Shown: piece by piece, positions 53,290 to 61,680 of the stretch
Numbering within the stretch: position 1 is the stretch's first letter
Layout of the letters: each line of letters begins with the position of its first letter
Origin: Bacteroidetes bacterium UBA6221
GTDB taxonomy: Bacteria > Bacteroidota > Bacteroidia > Chitinophagales > Chitinophagaceae
DNA length: 64,000 nt
Assembly: GCA_002421685.1 (NCBI GenBank)
Contig: DISB01000010.1
Coordinates: 63,324-127,323, forward strand
Direction: 5' to 3'
The notes under the pieces: generated by a model
The model's database searches: none
What the model saw: only the letters and a program-made list of their open reading frames with translations
What the model was told of the DNA's origin: nothing
Translations under genes and position numbers: made by a program

Positions 53290-53553
53290 TTTGTTACTCT
53301 TAAAGCACGCGGCAAAGCAGTATATAAAGATAAAATATAGTGCCTGTTTGCCCCTGTTACCACTCCGTTATTGTATCATATATTTCAATTCGGTGACAAT
53401 TGTTCAACCTGCAATTAAACGATAGCGAACTTGCCTTGATACCCTTCTGGCGTCGGTTGCTGCCAATAATCATAATACATGCAAATTATTGAAAATATAC
53501 CTCGGGGCAAAAAATATATGACAGACCGGAAAAACTGCGAAACGAAACGGGAA

Positions 53554-55041
53554 TCAAAACAACTTTTTGTTTTTTCTGATGCTGGACAGATAGGCAGACA
53601 GATCTACTGAAGGTTTCAGGTATATTAACGCAATCAAATAAGTAATCATTGTAGCAGACGACCTGGCGAATGCATCTATATATGGGTTGAGCAGGTAGGG
53701 CCAGAAGTAACCCACCAGTGCCGCAGCCAGGCCCGCTACAGGTATCAGCCAGGTTTTTGATGTGAATGGCTTCAGGCCCAATTTCATGTACAGGAAGGTC
53801 ATTTTTGCCAGGTTATAGATCACCAGCGAGCCGCTCGCCACCCATGCAGCCCCGTACATCCCGTACCGGGGGATGTATATCCTGTCGAAAACAACTACCA
53901 CGAGCAGCAACAAAAAGGAAAGCCTGAAATTGAACTTGTAGTATTTGGATATGCTGATCAGTTCGTTGTTCAGGCCGGTGGCCATGTTTACAAGTTTGCC
54001 CAGCATCAGTATGAGTACAAGATATTTTACCGGCTCATAACCCGCCGGCAATATAGCCACTGCGTTGTCCATATTCACGCCTATAACAACAAACATACCT
54101 ACACCGGCAATAAAGATATTGACTCCTGCGCGCGAAAACAGGTCGTGCACTTTGTCCATGTCCTTGTTTATATAAGCCTCATTAAGGATGGGTGAAGAAG
54201 CTGTGGCCATAGCCCGGTAGGGCATAAACATAAATGACGCTATGAATGCCGCAATGCTATATACGGCAGCGGCCTCCAGCCCGTTTGTGTCCAGGGGGGC
54301 CAGCATCAGGATATCTATATAGCCAAGCGCATACATCGTGATACCTGCCAGCAAATGGTACCATGAAAAATGTACCATGTCTTTGTATTCTGCTGTACTG
54401 AAGGCTTTTAGATTCAGCGATAGTCCAAATCCGCGTGTCCGGGATGCCATAATAAACAGCAGAATCAACGGGACAGCATACATCAACACATTCCCCGTTA
54501 TGTATTGGCTAAAACTTATAAAACCTGTAAAAATAAGGCCTAATAATCCGAGGTTTACGATGCGTAAGACTATCTCCCTGGCAAAAGCGGACTGCGCAAT
54601 TTTTACATGCGCAACCAGGTAATGGTCAAGAACCGTCACCATTGCCATCATGAAAACTACAATTGGCACATAATGATAGTACTTATTTATCAGCACCTGG
54701 TCGGCAGGGGTGTAAATGCCAAGTATCTTTTCTTTCAGCAACAGGAAAATAAGCGTAAAAAGAATACTACCGATAACGGTAATAAGCATGCCGAGGGTCA
54801 GTAGCGTTTTCCTTCGTTCATCTTCGTAATCGTAACGTTGCGTATATACTGCGATGAGTACCGGCGTGCCCATCATCACCAGGATTTGTACAGTGGCTGC
54901 CAGGTAGGTGATGTTGTTAATAAGGCCTAATTCCGCTTTCCCCATCAGCGAAGGGCTGGCAAGCTGTATTAGCGCGCCCAAACCTGCACCTGTAAATGTG
55001 ACAATAGTCGTTTTTACCGACTGGCGGAATACAATGCCCAT
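53554..55041 (-). CDS. Polysaccharide flippase (Wzx/MATE-like)
   Basis: 495 residues from the ATG at 55041 (MGIVFRQSVKTTIVTFTGAG); three more residues upstream are possible. About fourteen hydrophobic segments, e.g. LIFTLIFLLLKEKILGIYTP and FRLSFLLLLVVVVFDRIYIP, with basic loops between them, fit the polysaccharide-transporter class of the MOP superfamily that flips lipid-linked repeat units across the inner membrane. It is divergent from the CpsB, SDR and LegC genes. A -7 box (55048-55055) ends 6 bases before the ATG, so the transcript may be leaderless. Confidence 0.85.
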   Translation of the reverse strand: MGIVFRQSVKTTIVTFTGAGLGALIQLASPSLMGKAELGLINNITYLAATVQILVMMGTPVLIAVYTQRYDYEDERRKTLLTLGMLITVIGSILFTLIFLLLKEKILGIYTPADQVLINKYYHYVPIVVFMMAMVTVLDHYLVAHVKIAQSAFAREIVLRIVNLGLLGLIFTGFISFSQYITGNVLMYAVPLILLFIMASRTRGFGLSLNLKAFSTAEYKDMVHFSWYHLLAGITMYALGYIDILMLAPLDTNGLEAAAVYSIAAFIASFMFMPYRAMATASSPILNEAYINKDMDKVHDLFSRAGVNIFIAGVGMFVVIGVNMDNAVAILPAGYEPVKYLVLILMLGKLVNMATGLNNELISISKYYKFNFRLSFLLLLVVVVFDRIYIPRYGMYGAAWVASGSLVIYNLAKMTFLYMKLGLKPFTSKTWLIPVAGLAAALVGYFWPYLLNPYIDAFARSSATMITYLIALIYLKPSVDLSAYLSSIRKNKKLF

Positions 55042-55047
55042 AAAACA

Positions 55048-55055
55048 CAAAAGTA
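55048..55055 (-). promoter_or_regulatory. -7 box TACTTTTG (reverse strand)
   Basis: Exact TAnnTTTG, 6 bases upstream of the flippase ATG at 55041. Confidence 0.5.
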
Positions 55056-55173
55056 ATTATACGCAGGAATATGTAATTGTAAAGATTATGCTAATATGTG
55101 ACACGCTATTTATATTTACAGTCCAATTGACGGTGAAACCGTACTTTTATACGGGAAAGGTAATAGCACGCAT

Positions 55174-55950
55174 ATGTTTTCAAGACTGTTTGGCTCTAAG
55201 AAGAAAGAAAAAATAGAGACAGCCTATAACGGGCAGCCATTGGTTAATGACCTTTCTTTCCTGGCTGTTGACATGCATTCCCACTTCATTCCGGGTATAG
55301 ACGATGGTGCCCAAACGATTGAAGACAGCATAGAGTTGATAACAAATATGCAGCGTTTGGGCTACAAGCGCATCGTAACTACACCTCACATCAAAGTAGA
55401 CCATTATGCAAATACGCCCGCATCTATCACGAATGGACTGGCGGAAGTCAGACAGGCATTAAAAGAAAGGGGTATAGACATGCCGGTTCATGCGGCGGCG
55501 GAATATTATATTGACGATTATTTTTTAGGATTACTCGACACGGAACCGTTACTGACGATATGGAAAAACGAGGTCCTGGTAGAGATATCTTTTATGTTCG
55601 AGCCCATACAACTGGGCGAAATCATCTTCAGGCTTACTTCGCGGGGATACCAGCCTATTATGGCGCACCCTGAACGCTACATGTATTTCCACCACGATTT
55701 TGATAAGTATGAAGAGTTGAAAAACAGGGGCTGCTACCTGCAGATGAATATCAACTCATTGCTGGGCTACTACGGTAAACCTGTAAAACAAACCGCGGAA
55801 AAACTTTTTTCCATGGGTATGTATGACTACGTGGGCACGGATATGCACAACATAAAACATACAGAAGTCGTGCAAAATATAACCCGGAATAGCGAATTAA
55901 TGGCCCTCCTTCAAAGTAAGCCCTTGCGCAACCCGTTGATACAGTTTTAG
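55174..55950 (+). CDS. CpsB/YwqE-type PHP-family tyrosine phosphatase
   Basis: 258 residues. The metal-binding N-terminus AVDMHSHFIPGIDDGAQTIE has H35 and H37. The other PHP motifs are KRIVTTPHIKVDHYA, AAEYYIDDYFLGL and IMAHPERYMYF, with the aspartate/histidine pair in DYVGTDMHNIKH. This is the manganese-dependent phosphatase that dephosphorylates the tyrosine autokinase of capsule or exopolysaccharide assembly (Wzc/CpsD). The kinase gene is not in the window; the Wzz-like protein at the left edge is not demonstrably its partner. Confidence 0.9.
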   Translation: MFSRLFGSKKKEKIETAYNGQPLVNDLSFLAVDMHSHFIPGIDDGAQTIEDSIELITNMQRLGYKRIVTTPHIKVDHYANTPASITNGLAEVRQALKERGIDMPVHAAAEYYIDDYFLGLLDTEPLLTIWKNEVLVEISFMFEPIQLGEIIFRLTSRGYQPIMAHPERYMYFHHDFDKYEELKNRGCYLQMNINSLLGYYGKPVKQTAEKLFSMGMYDYVGTDMHNIKHTEVVQNITRNSELMALLQSKPLRNPLIQF

Positions 55951-56050
55951 CGGATTAAGCAGATGTTATCACCCAAGATTAATCTCCCGGCTATGTGCCT
56001 GTAAGTTTTATGCTGTATATTTACCCGCTTTTTAACACACGAAAGGATCT

Positions 56051-57028
56051 ATGTCTGAAAAAATATTAGTGACCGGCGGCGCCGGGTATATCGGCTCCGT
56101 ATTGACAAGGCAATTATTAGAAAAAGGTTATGAAGTCCGCGTGCTGGACAGGCTAATGTATGGGGGAGAACCCATTATCGACCTGTTTAACTACCCAAAC
56201 TTCGAATTTATAAAGGGTGACGTGCGCAATCGCGAAGATGTGGAAAAAGCGGTAGAGGGCGTCACTTGTATTGCCCACCTTGCGGCAATAGTAGGCGACC
56301 CTGCCTGCGCCAAAGACCCTGAATTGTCTAAAAGTACCAACCTGGAGGGTAGTAAACTCCTGTATGATATCGCTAACGAAAAAGGGGTTAAGAAATTTGT
56401 GTTTGCCTCTACCTGCAGCAATTATGGGAAAATGGACGACCCCGGTGCTTATGTCAATGAAGAATCCACGCTGGCGCCGGTTTCCATCTATGCTGAAACT
56501 AAGGTAGCTACCGAGCAATATCTTTTGTCTCAGCCAAAGACTAACATATGCAAACCTACCTGCCTGCGCTTTTCTACAGTGTATGGGTTGTCATTGAGGC
56601 CACGGTTCGACCTCACAGTAAATGAATTCACAAAAGAGTTGGCCTTAGGCAGGGAATTGGTAGTCTTTGGCGAGCAATTCTGGCGGCCATATTGCCACGT
56701 ATACGACCTGGCACGTTCTGTGATAAAAGTCATAGAATCTGAAGAGGACGCCGTAGCTTTTGACGTATTTAACGTGGGGGACACTGCGGAGAACTATCAA
56801 AAGCAAATGATAGTGGACGAGATAAAAAAGCAGATACCGGATGCGCGGGTGAAATATGTATCGAAGAACGAAGACCCGCGCGATTACAGGGTTGATTTTT
56901 CGAAAATCAAAAACAAACTGGGTTTCGAGTTGATGTTTACCGTACCCGACGGCATCAGCCAGATTAAAGAAGTATTGGATGCAGGTTTTATTCTCAACCC
57001 CGACGACAGCAAATACAAAAATGTTTGA
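56051..57028 (+). CDS. NAD-dependent nucleotide-sugar epimerase/dehydratase (extended SDR)
   Basis: 325 residues. The Rossmann motif GGAGYIG is at 9-15, and the catalytic Y147 and K151 (SIYAETKVATEQY) are intact, with FASTCSNYG providing the serine. RFSTVYGLSLRPRFDLTVNE and WRPYCHVYDLARSVI are typical of sugar epimerases and dehydratases. Its stop overlaps the start of the LegC-type aminotransferase gene by 8 bases, and both are likely to act on the same nucleotide sugar. Confidence 0.88.
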   Translation: MSEKILVTGGAGYIGSVLTRQLLEKGYEVRVLDRLMYGGEPIIDLFNYPNFEFIKGDVRNREDVEKAVEGVTCIAHLAAIVGDPACAKDPELSKSTNLEGSKLLYDIANEKGVKKFVFASTCSNYGKMDDPGAYVNEESTLAPVSIYAETKVATEQYLLSQPKTNICKPTCLRFSTVYGLSLRPRFDLTVNEFTKELALGRELVVFGEQFWRPYCHVYDLARSVIKVIESEEDAVAFDVFNVGDTAENYQKQMIVDEIKKQIPDARVKYVSKNEDPRDYRVDFSKIKNKLGFELMFTVPDGISQIKEVLDAGFILNPDDSKYKNV

Positions 57029-58163
57029 GCCTGTAATTAAATACATCAGGGAGGTATTCAACGCACCCGAAGGTTTTGTACCGCTCCACGCACCATATTT
57101 TGGCGGTAATGAAAAAAAGTACCTGGCAGATACTATTGATTCCACATTTGTTTCTTCGGTGGGCGCTTATGTCAACCGTTTCGAAGAAATGATGGCGGAA
57201 ATAACCGGCGCCAAATATGCCGTGGCTACTACCAATGGCACGGTAGCCCTGCAGTTATCGCTGGTGGTGGCCGGGGTACAGGCAGGCGATGAAGTAATTA
57301 CCCAGCCCCTTACGTTTGTAGCCACTGCCAATGCCATTGCGCATTGCAATGCAACACCCGTTTTTGTGGATGTGGATAGGGACACTATGGGCATGTCGCC
57401 CGAAGCGCTCGAGCAGTTCTTGCAGGAAAATGCAACGATAAAAGACGGGCACTCCTACAATAAAAGCTCAGGCAAAAGGATAGCTGCCTGCATACCCATG
57501 CACACATTCGGCTTCCCCGCACGGATAGATAAACTGGTAGAGATATGCGAGCGTTGGCATATAGCCCTGGTGGAAGATGCCGCCGAATCACTGGGCAGTT
57601 ACTACAATGGTCGCCATACCGGTACGTTCGGCCTGTTGGGTACTTTCAGCTTCAATGGCAATAAAACAGTTACCTGCGGTGGCGGCGGCGCTATAGTTAC
57701 TAATGACGAAGCCCTGGCCAAACGCGCCAAACATATATCTACAACTGCCAAAATCCCGCATCCTTGGGAGTTTGTACACGATGAGGTCGGCTACAACTTT
57801 CGCCTGCCCAACCTGAATGCCGCGCTGGCCTGCGCGCAGTTGGAGCAGTTGAACGGCATAATAGAGAACAAACGCGACCTGGCTGGCCGGTACAAAGAGT
57901 ACTTCGCTTCCACAGGAACCGGCTTTGTTAGTGAGCTGGAGGGCAGCAAAGCCAATTACTGGCTGAACTGTGTGGTATTGAACAACCTGGACGAAAGGAA
58001 TGCTTTCCTGGAAGCTACCAACAACAGCGGTGTAATGACACGCCCTATATGGCGGCTCATGAATAAGCTGCCTATGTTTCAAAACTGCCAATGCGGAGAT
58101 TTAACCAACTCCGAATGGCTGGAAGACCGCGTGGTAAATATACCCAGCAGCTTCCGGCCGTAA
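57021..58163 (+). CDS. LegC-family PLP-dependent sugar aminotransferase (DegT/DnrJ/EryC1/StrS)
   Basis: 380 residues from the ATG at 57021, which overlaps the preceding stop; an upstream alternative at 56979 would lie inside the SDR gene. Features: FVPLHAPYFGGNEKKYLADT, VATTNGTVALQLSLVVAGVQ, ALVEDAAESLGSYYNGRHTG, the PLP lysine in FSFNGNKTVTCGGGGAIVTN, and the NFRLPNLNAALACAQLEQL dimer helix. LegC makes the 4-amino group of a UDP- or GDP-4-keto sugar on the way to legionaminic acid or related sugars. The PtmE-like gene 3.5 kb downstream belongs to the same type of pathway. NeuB- and NeuC-like genes are not in the window. Confidence 0.88.
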   Translation: MFEPVIKYIREVFNAPEGFVPLHAPYFGGNEKKYLADTIDSTFVSSVGAYVNRFEEMMAEITGAKYAVATTNGTVALQLSLVVAGVQAGDEVITQPLTFVATANAIAHCNATPVFVDVDRDTMGMSPEALEQFLQENATIKDGHSYNKSSGKRIAACIPMHTFGFPARIDKLVEICERWHIALVEDAAESLGSYYNGRHTGTFGLLGTFSFNGNKTVTCGGGGAIVTNDEALAKRAKHISTTAKIPHPWEFVHDEVGYNFRLPNLNAALACAQLEQLNGIIENKRDLAGRYKEYFASTGTGFVSELEGSKANYWLNCVVLNNLDERNAFLEATNNSGVMTRPIWRLMNKLPMFQNCQCGDLTNSEWLEDRVVNIPSSFRP

Positions 58164-58186
58164 CAACGGCGGCATCTCCCCAACTT

Positions 58187-58246
58187 CCCCTCCCGGGAGG
58201 GGTGTGCGCAGGCATGCGGCGTAGGGGGGTGGGTTCTTCACGTAGG
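58187..58246 (+). repeat. CCCCTCCCGGGAGGGG module, copy 1
   Basis: A palindrome followed by GTAGGGGGGTGGGTTCTTCACG. Same module at 58421-58481 and 61325-61360. Confidence 0.65.
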
Positions 58247-58294
58247 ACAATGGCACCGGGCACTCAGTATCTGCCCACCTCACCTCCCACTGGT

Positions 58295-58340
58295 TGAAGC
58301 GTCCCGCTTCTGACCCAAGATAGAATCAGCGTCCGCTGAA
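58295..58340 (+). repeat. Repeat A copy 1 (GAAGCGYCCC...CAGCGTCCGCTGAA)
   Basis: Matches 60102-60148 in order and spacing; both end with CAGCGTCCGCTGAA. Confidence 0.6.
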
Positions 58341-58420
58341 ACCACTTTCATTATCAACCCCCGCCGGGCACGCAACATCTCCCCTTTAGGGGCCGGGGGC
58401 CTTTCGCGCAGGATATATTT

Positions 58421-58481
58421 CCCCTCCTGGGAGGGGCATGCGTGGGTCTTGCGGCGTAGGGGGGTGGGTTGTTCGCGTTGG
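58421..58481 (+). repeat. CCCCTCC module, copy 2
   Basis: CCCCTCCTGGGAGGGG, then GCGGCGTAGGGGGGTGGGTT and GTTCGCG. Confidence 0.65.
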
Positions 58482-58786
58482 ATAATCGCGCAAGGCACAA
58501 TTCCCTCTCATTTTAATTACTGGCGCGGATGTTCCGCAGGGCATCCGTGTCGGATTATTTACCCGGTCTCTGACCGGTATTCGAAGCCCCGCAGCCTGAT
58601 GATAACTTCGTAAGAAAATGGTTAACGTTCTGACAGACACTATTATAACCCAAAACTTCATCTGATAATCCTGGGTGTACTCTGAATTGTATCGTCAATC
58701 TTCGTTCCCTGGATGCCGGTTACAAAACCGGATGATTTGTATAGACACCGGTCACCCTTCGGAAGACCGGCGCCAGAAAACAAGGG

Positions 58787-58821
58787 TCCCGATAGTATCG
58801 GGATATGGGTCAACTCGCGCC
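58787..58821 (+). repeat. Repeat B copy 1 (palindrome plus GGTCAACTCGCGCC)
   Basis: TCCCGATAGTATCGGGA followed by GGGTCAACTCGCGCC. The second copy at 60203-60238 has a different palindrome before the same GGTCAACTCGCGCC. Confidence 0.6.
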
Positions 58822-59014
58822 TGCCACGTAACATGTCCCCTTTAGGGGGATTTCCCGGGTTGGTTGTTTTCGTTCATGGCCATTTTATATTAATTGGTTG
58901 AAAATTACAGGTTCATGCAGGTTAGTAATTGCACAGCAAATTTACATAAATAAGGTTTGAATAAGCAAATTAAAAAATAAAACTCAGTTGTTGGCGGGTA
59001 GTATGTTTAAAATC

Positions 59015-59049
59015 AAAAGCTGCCGATACATAACGCATCGGCAGCTTTT
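59015..59049 (-). terminator. Terminator for lipoprotein gene
   Basis: 13-bp perfect stem AAAAGCTGCCGAT / ATCGGCAGCTTTT with a 9-base loop. Confidence 0.8.
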
Positions 59050-59078
59050 TCACTGTGTTTGTTCCCTTAAGCAGGCAC

Positions 59079-59915
59079 TTAATTATCAAAATCGTATGTC
59101 CTGGTGTTCAGCTTAAAACCATCAATATTTTCGGTGTACCCGTTGGCGTACGGAGCACCTACACGGATACCCAGCCACGAATCGGTTACCCTTATCCTTA
59201 TGCCGGGGTATGTGGTCAACAGGGTGCTCCATGTCATGGAGGATACCGATGCGCCGGGGAAGTTGCCGCCGGAGTAGCGCCACACTGCATTACCGCCGTC
59301 TATGCAGTCCCACTCCTGCCATGTGTTCTGTGCTATGGCGCCCGAAGGTGGCGTGAATACCAGGCGCTTTTGCCATGTATCGCTGCCGTCAAAGTCCACA
59401 TTAAAGTTCAGATAGCCCGACCTGTTGGCGGCACCGCCGTTGCCGGCAGAGGGGTTGTAAGTGCTGAAAGCCAACACAGTAATATCGGCCAGCGGAAGGC
59501 CTGAAAACTGGTAGGTGGCCAGGTTTCTTCTTTGTGTGCCCGAAACGCTTATCTGCGCGCTGCCCGAACCGTAGGGGGCTGTGCCCGGCCCGGAAACAAA
59601 GCTGCCTAACGAGTTGTCAATAGCGTCGGTTTCATCGTTGTAAAAAAACCACTTAGTGGGGTCGGCAGTTACATCATTGATGTTTTGCGCCATGTCGCCG
59701 GACTGTACAACTATCTGGTCGCCATGGGCAAGGTGTGCGTTCAGGGCATTGGTACTTACCTGTATTACCTGCCCGTTGTGCCTGAGCTTTACTTTAGGGG
59801 ATTGTTTTTCCAGCGAATGCGCTGTGGGAGTGCTTGTGGATTGTGCGTTGTCGGAGGTTTTTTTACACCCCGCAACAACTGAGGCTGCCAATAGCAGCAG
59901 TAATACTTTTTTCAT
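59079..59915 (-). CDS. Surface lipoprotein of unknown function
   Basis: 278 residues. The type II signal MKKVLLLLLAASVVAGC has the lipobox VAGC (C17). A Ser/Thr-rich linker follows, then a beta-rich domain with WFFYNDETDAIDN, GPGTAPYGSGSAQISVSGTQ, RRNLATYQFSGLPLADITVL and YPGIRIRVTDSWLGIRVGAP. I recall this block pattern from conserved Bacteroidota proteins of unknown function. It sits inside the repeat region, flanked on both sides by copies of repeats A and B, in the gap between the LegC- and PtmE-type genes. Confidence 0.65.
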   Translation of the reverse strand: MKKVLLLLLAASVVAGCKKTSDNAQSTSTPTAHSLEKQSPKVKLRHNGQVIQVSTNALNAHLAHGDQIVVQSGDMAQNINDVTADPTKWFFYNDETDAIDNSLGSFVSGPGTAPYGSGSAQISVSGTQRRNLATYQFSGLPLADITVLAFSTYNPSAGNGGAANRSGYLNFNVDFDGSDTWQKRLVFTPPSGAIAQNTWQEWDCIDGGNAVWRYSGGNFPGASVSSMTWSTLLTTYPGIRIRVTDSWLGIRVGAPYANGYTENIDGFKLNTRTYDFDN

Positions 59916-60054
59916 AATATTTTTTTAGAGGTCAACACTCGGTTTTAATTTTTGTAAATATATCTTTTTATAATTTCAATTGCAAGATTGTTAACATGCG
60001 TTTTTAATGGGACATTCTCCGCAGGATACCTTGCCTGCTCACTATCCCCCCCGC

Positions 60055-60079
60055 TGTCCTTAGTTTGCAACTAAGGACA
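60055..60079. repeat. Hairpin with TTTGCAA loop
   Basis: 9-bp perfect stem. Its loop is the reverse complement of the TTGCAAA loop at 17560, linking it to that hairpin family. Confidence 0.6.
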
Positions 60080-60101
60080 TGATTGCTAAATCACCCCCCA
60101 G

Positions 60102-60148
60102 TCGAAGCGCCCCCCTTCAGACATGTGATTAATACAGCGTCCGCTGAA
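60102..60148 (+). repeat. Repeat A copy 2
   Basis: Counterpart of 58295-58340. Confidence 0.6.
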
Positions 60149-60202
60149 TGAATTGTTTGCCAGCCTCGCTTGTCAGCAAAGTCCACTGCAACAATAACAC
60201 AA

Positions 60203-60238
60203 GTCCCCGTTCCGGGGATTTAGGGGTCAACTCGCGCC
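60203..60238 (+). repeat. Repeat B copy 2
   Basis: GTCCCCGTTCCGGGGATTTA (60203-60222) followed by GGTCAACTCGCGCC (60225-60238); counterpart of 58787-58821. Confidence 0.55.
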
Positions 60239-60278
60239 GGGCACTCGCGCAGGAATTAAATAATACAGGCGACTATTT

Positions 60279-60310
60279 TTTGACAATTTCGTATAAAATT
60301 GCTATATTTG
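60279..60310 (+). promoter_or_regulatory. Full promoter TTTG-N20-TATATTTG
   Basis: TTTG at 60279-60282 and TATATTTG at 60303-60310 fit the Bacteroidota consensus. It lies upstream of the decayed terminase-like gene. Confidence 0.65.
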
Positions 60311-60367
60311 TGCTACACCATATAAAACCAGGCTCCTCCTTTGGGAGCGGCCGCAAAAACCATCATT

Positions 60368-61293
60368 ATGAAAATAGAACACGAACTCTTCGCCCACCAC
60401 TACCTCCTTACAGGCGACAAAGACAAAGCCTACAAGGCCGCCTACCCCGATGCCTCCGGCGAGGCGCTAAAAATAGCCGCCCGCAGGCTGGTCAACCATC
60501 CCGATGTCAGGAAGTACATCAGCGAACGGCTCGCCGCCACCCAGCAGGAAGTCGTTAACCGCTACCACGAAGAAGAACAGCGGCTGGCGGAATAGGAATA
60601 TGCCACCATGCTGCTGAAACGCAGCCGGCTGCGCGCCATCATAGCCGGAGAAGTGAAAATAAAAAAATACTACCGCGTAAAAGACAGGCTGGAAATGGTG
60701 GAAACGGATATGCCGACCTTTATGATCATACGTGCCATAGAGGGGCCGATACGAAGCTGGTAAGCGACTGGTACAACCGCAAGAAGCAGCCTGTTGACGA
60801 ACCGGTTGCCGAAAAGCCGAAAACCCAGTCGTATAGGCAGTTTGTAAATGAACTGGTAGAATATGACGAGATGCGCTATGGCCCCGACTACTGGCCCGGC
60901 CTGCGAGCACAAACCGTGCGCGACAACCCGTATATGGCACGCGAATATGAAGAGCAGGGGTTGCGGGTGCTGCACTACGTGCCTACCAGCGAAGATTTCA
61001 AAAGAATGGAAGAGGAGCAGGCGCGCAAATACGAAGAATGGCGCGAGCTGAAAAAGTTTGCCGACGAGCAGTTGGAAGAGTCGGGTTATTATGCCGGCCA
61101 GGGTGTGCCGGACGAAGAAGGACCGGGAGAGAGCGATACGATGGCCCCGCCCCCGGCTGTACAGCCTTTTCCCCGCTTAGCTAAAAAATTTCAGGCTGAT
61201 ACCCCCGCAGCGATACAAAACGATACAGAACGACACCAACTTAGCGATAGCGGTCTCAACGAGACAACTGAAAAAACATTATCATCTCGTTAA
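60368..61293 (+). pseudogene. Decayed terminase-small-subunit-like gene
   Basis: From ATG 60368 the frame gives MKIEHELFAHHYLLTGDKDK, then AYKAAYPDASGEALKIAARR, LVNHPDVRKYISERL. This is the helix-turn-helix DNA-binding pattern of phage terminase small subunits. A TAG at 60593 interrupts it (RLAE-stop-EYATMLLKRS), the same frame continues to IIRAIEGPIRSW, and a one-base loss near 60750 moves the reading into another frame (DTKLVSDWYNRKKQPVDEPV) that stays open to 61293. The last residues are encoded by a 38-base intergenic repeat. An intact promoter remains upstream. No other phage gene is nearby; such solitary TerS-like genes occur in Bacteroidota genomes. Confidence 0.75.
61230..61267 (+). 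repeat. 38-base direct repeat, copy 1
   Basis: Differs from 61435-61472 at two positions. It contains CTCAACGAGACAA, the inverse of the TTGTCTCGTTGAG core at 5167. Confidence 0.75.
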
Positions 61294-61324
61294 TTCGCAA
61301 CCAAACAGAACTAAAAATACACTT

Positions 61325-61360
61325 CCCCTCCCTGGAGGGGTTGGGGTGGGTTGTTCGCGA
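61325..61360 (+). repeat. CCCCTCC module, copy 3
   Basis: CCCCTCCCTGGAGGGG followed by TTGGGGTGGGTTGTTCGCG. Confidence 0.6.
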
Positions 61361-61434
61361 CGGACACAAAACAGTGATAAAAACAGAACTAATGAGAACT
61401 AAAAAGCCCGTCCCGCCACGGCGGGGATACAAAA

Positions 61435-61472
61435 ACGACACCAACTTGGCGATTGCGGTCTCAACGAGACAA
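61435..61472 (+). repeat. 38-base direct repeat, copy 2
   Basis: 36 of 38 bases identical to 61230-61267. Confidence 0.75.
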
Positions 61473-61680
61473 ATAAGAAGACATAACTAACGAGTTAAAA
61501 CAGGTACCGGGAACAAGGATGACAGTTGATAGGCAGCGTGGACCAATGGAGGGCTGTCAGAAATGTAAACCGTTTGTTACCACTATGTTGTCCTGATGTT
61601 ATCCCATTGGCCTTTTTCTACTATATACGGTGGCGGTTAATACTTTGCAACCGATATAAGGATCAGGAAAAAGTAATGTT

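Larger units (their letters stand above)
58164..59014. other. Dense array of palindromic intergenic repeats
   Basis: No gene can be supported. Palindromes include CCCCTCCCGGGAGGGG (58187-58202), CCCCTTTAGGGG (58381-58392 and 58837-58848), CCCCTCCTGGGAGGGG (58421-58436), CGGATG/CATCCG near 58536, CCGGTTACAAAACCGG (58716-58731) and TCCCGATAGTATCGGGA (58787-58803). Short forward frames here are made of repeats. Confidence 0.75.
59916..60278. other. Intergenic region with repeats
   Basis: Holds a perfect hairpin TGTCCTTAG/CTAAGGACA with the loop TTTGCAA (60055-60079), repeat A copy 2 (60102-60148) and repeat B copy 2 (60203-60238). No gene seen. Confidence 0.65.
61294..61680. other. Intergenic region with repeats before the PtmE-like gene
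   Basis: Contains the third CCCCTCC module (61325-61360) and the second 38-base direct repeat (61435-61472). A forward frame at 61526 has no support. Confidence 0.6.

Noticed and set aside
58713..58901. 62-codon forward frame in the palindrome array
   Set aside because: Made entirely of palindromic repeats; no coding character.
60148..60558. 136-codon forward frame spanning repeats and the terminase-like start
   Set aside because: It runs in a different frame through the conserved TerS-like sequence and its first half is repeat DNA.
58164..61680. CRISPR array as an explanation of the repeat region
   Set aside because: Repeats are few, of several unrelated kinds, irregularly spaced and palindromic, with no uniform spacers and no cas genes.
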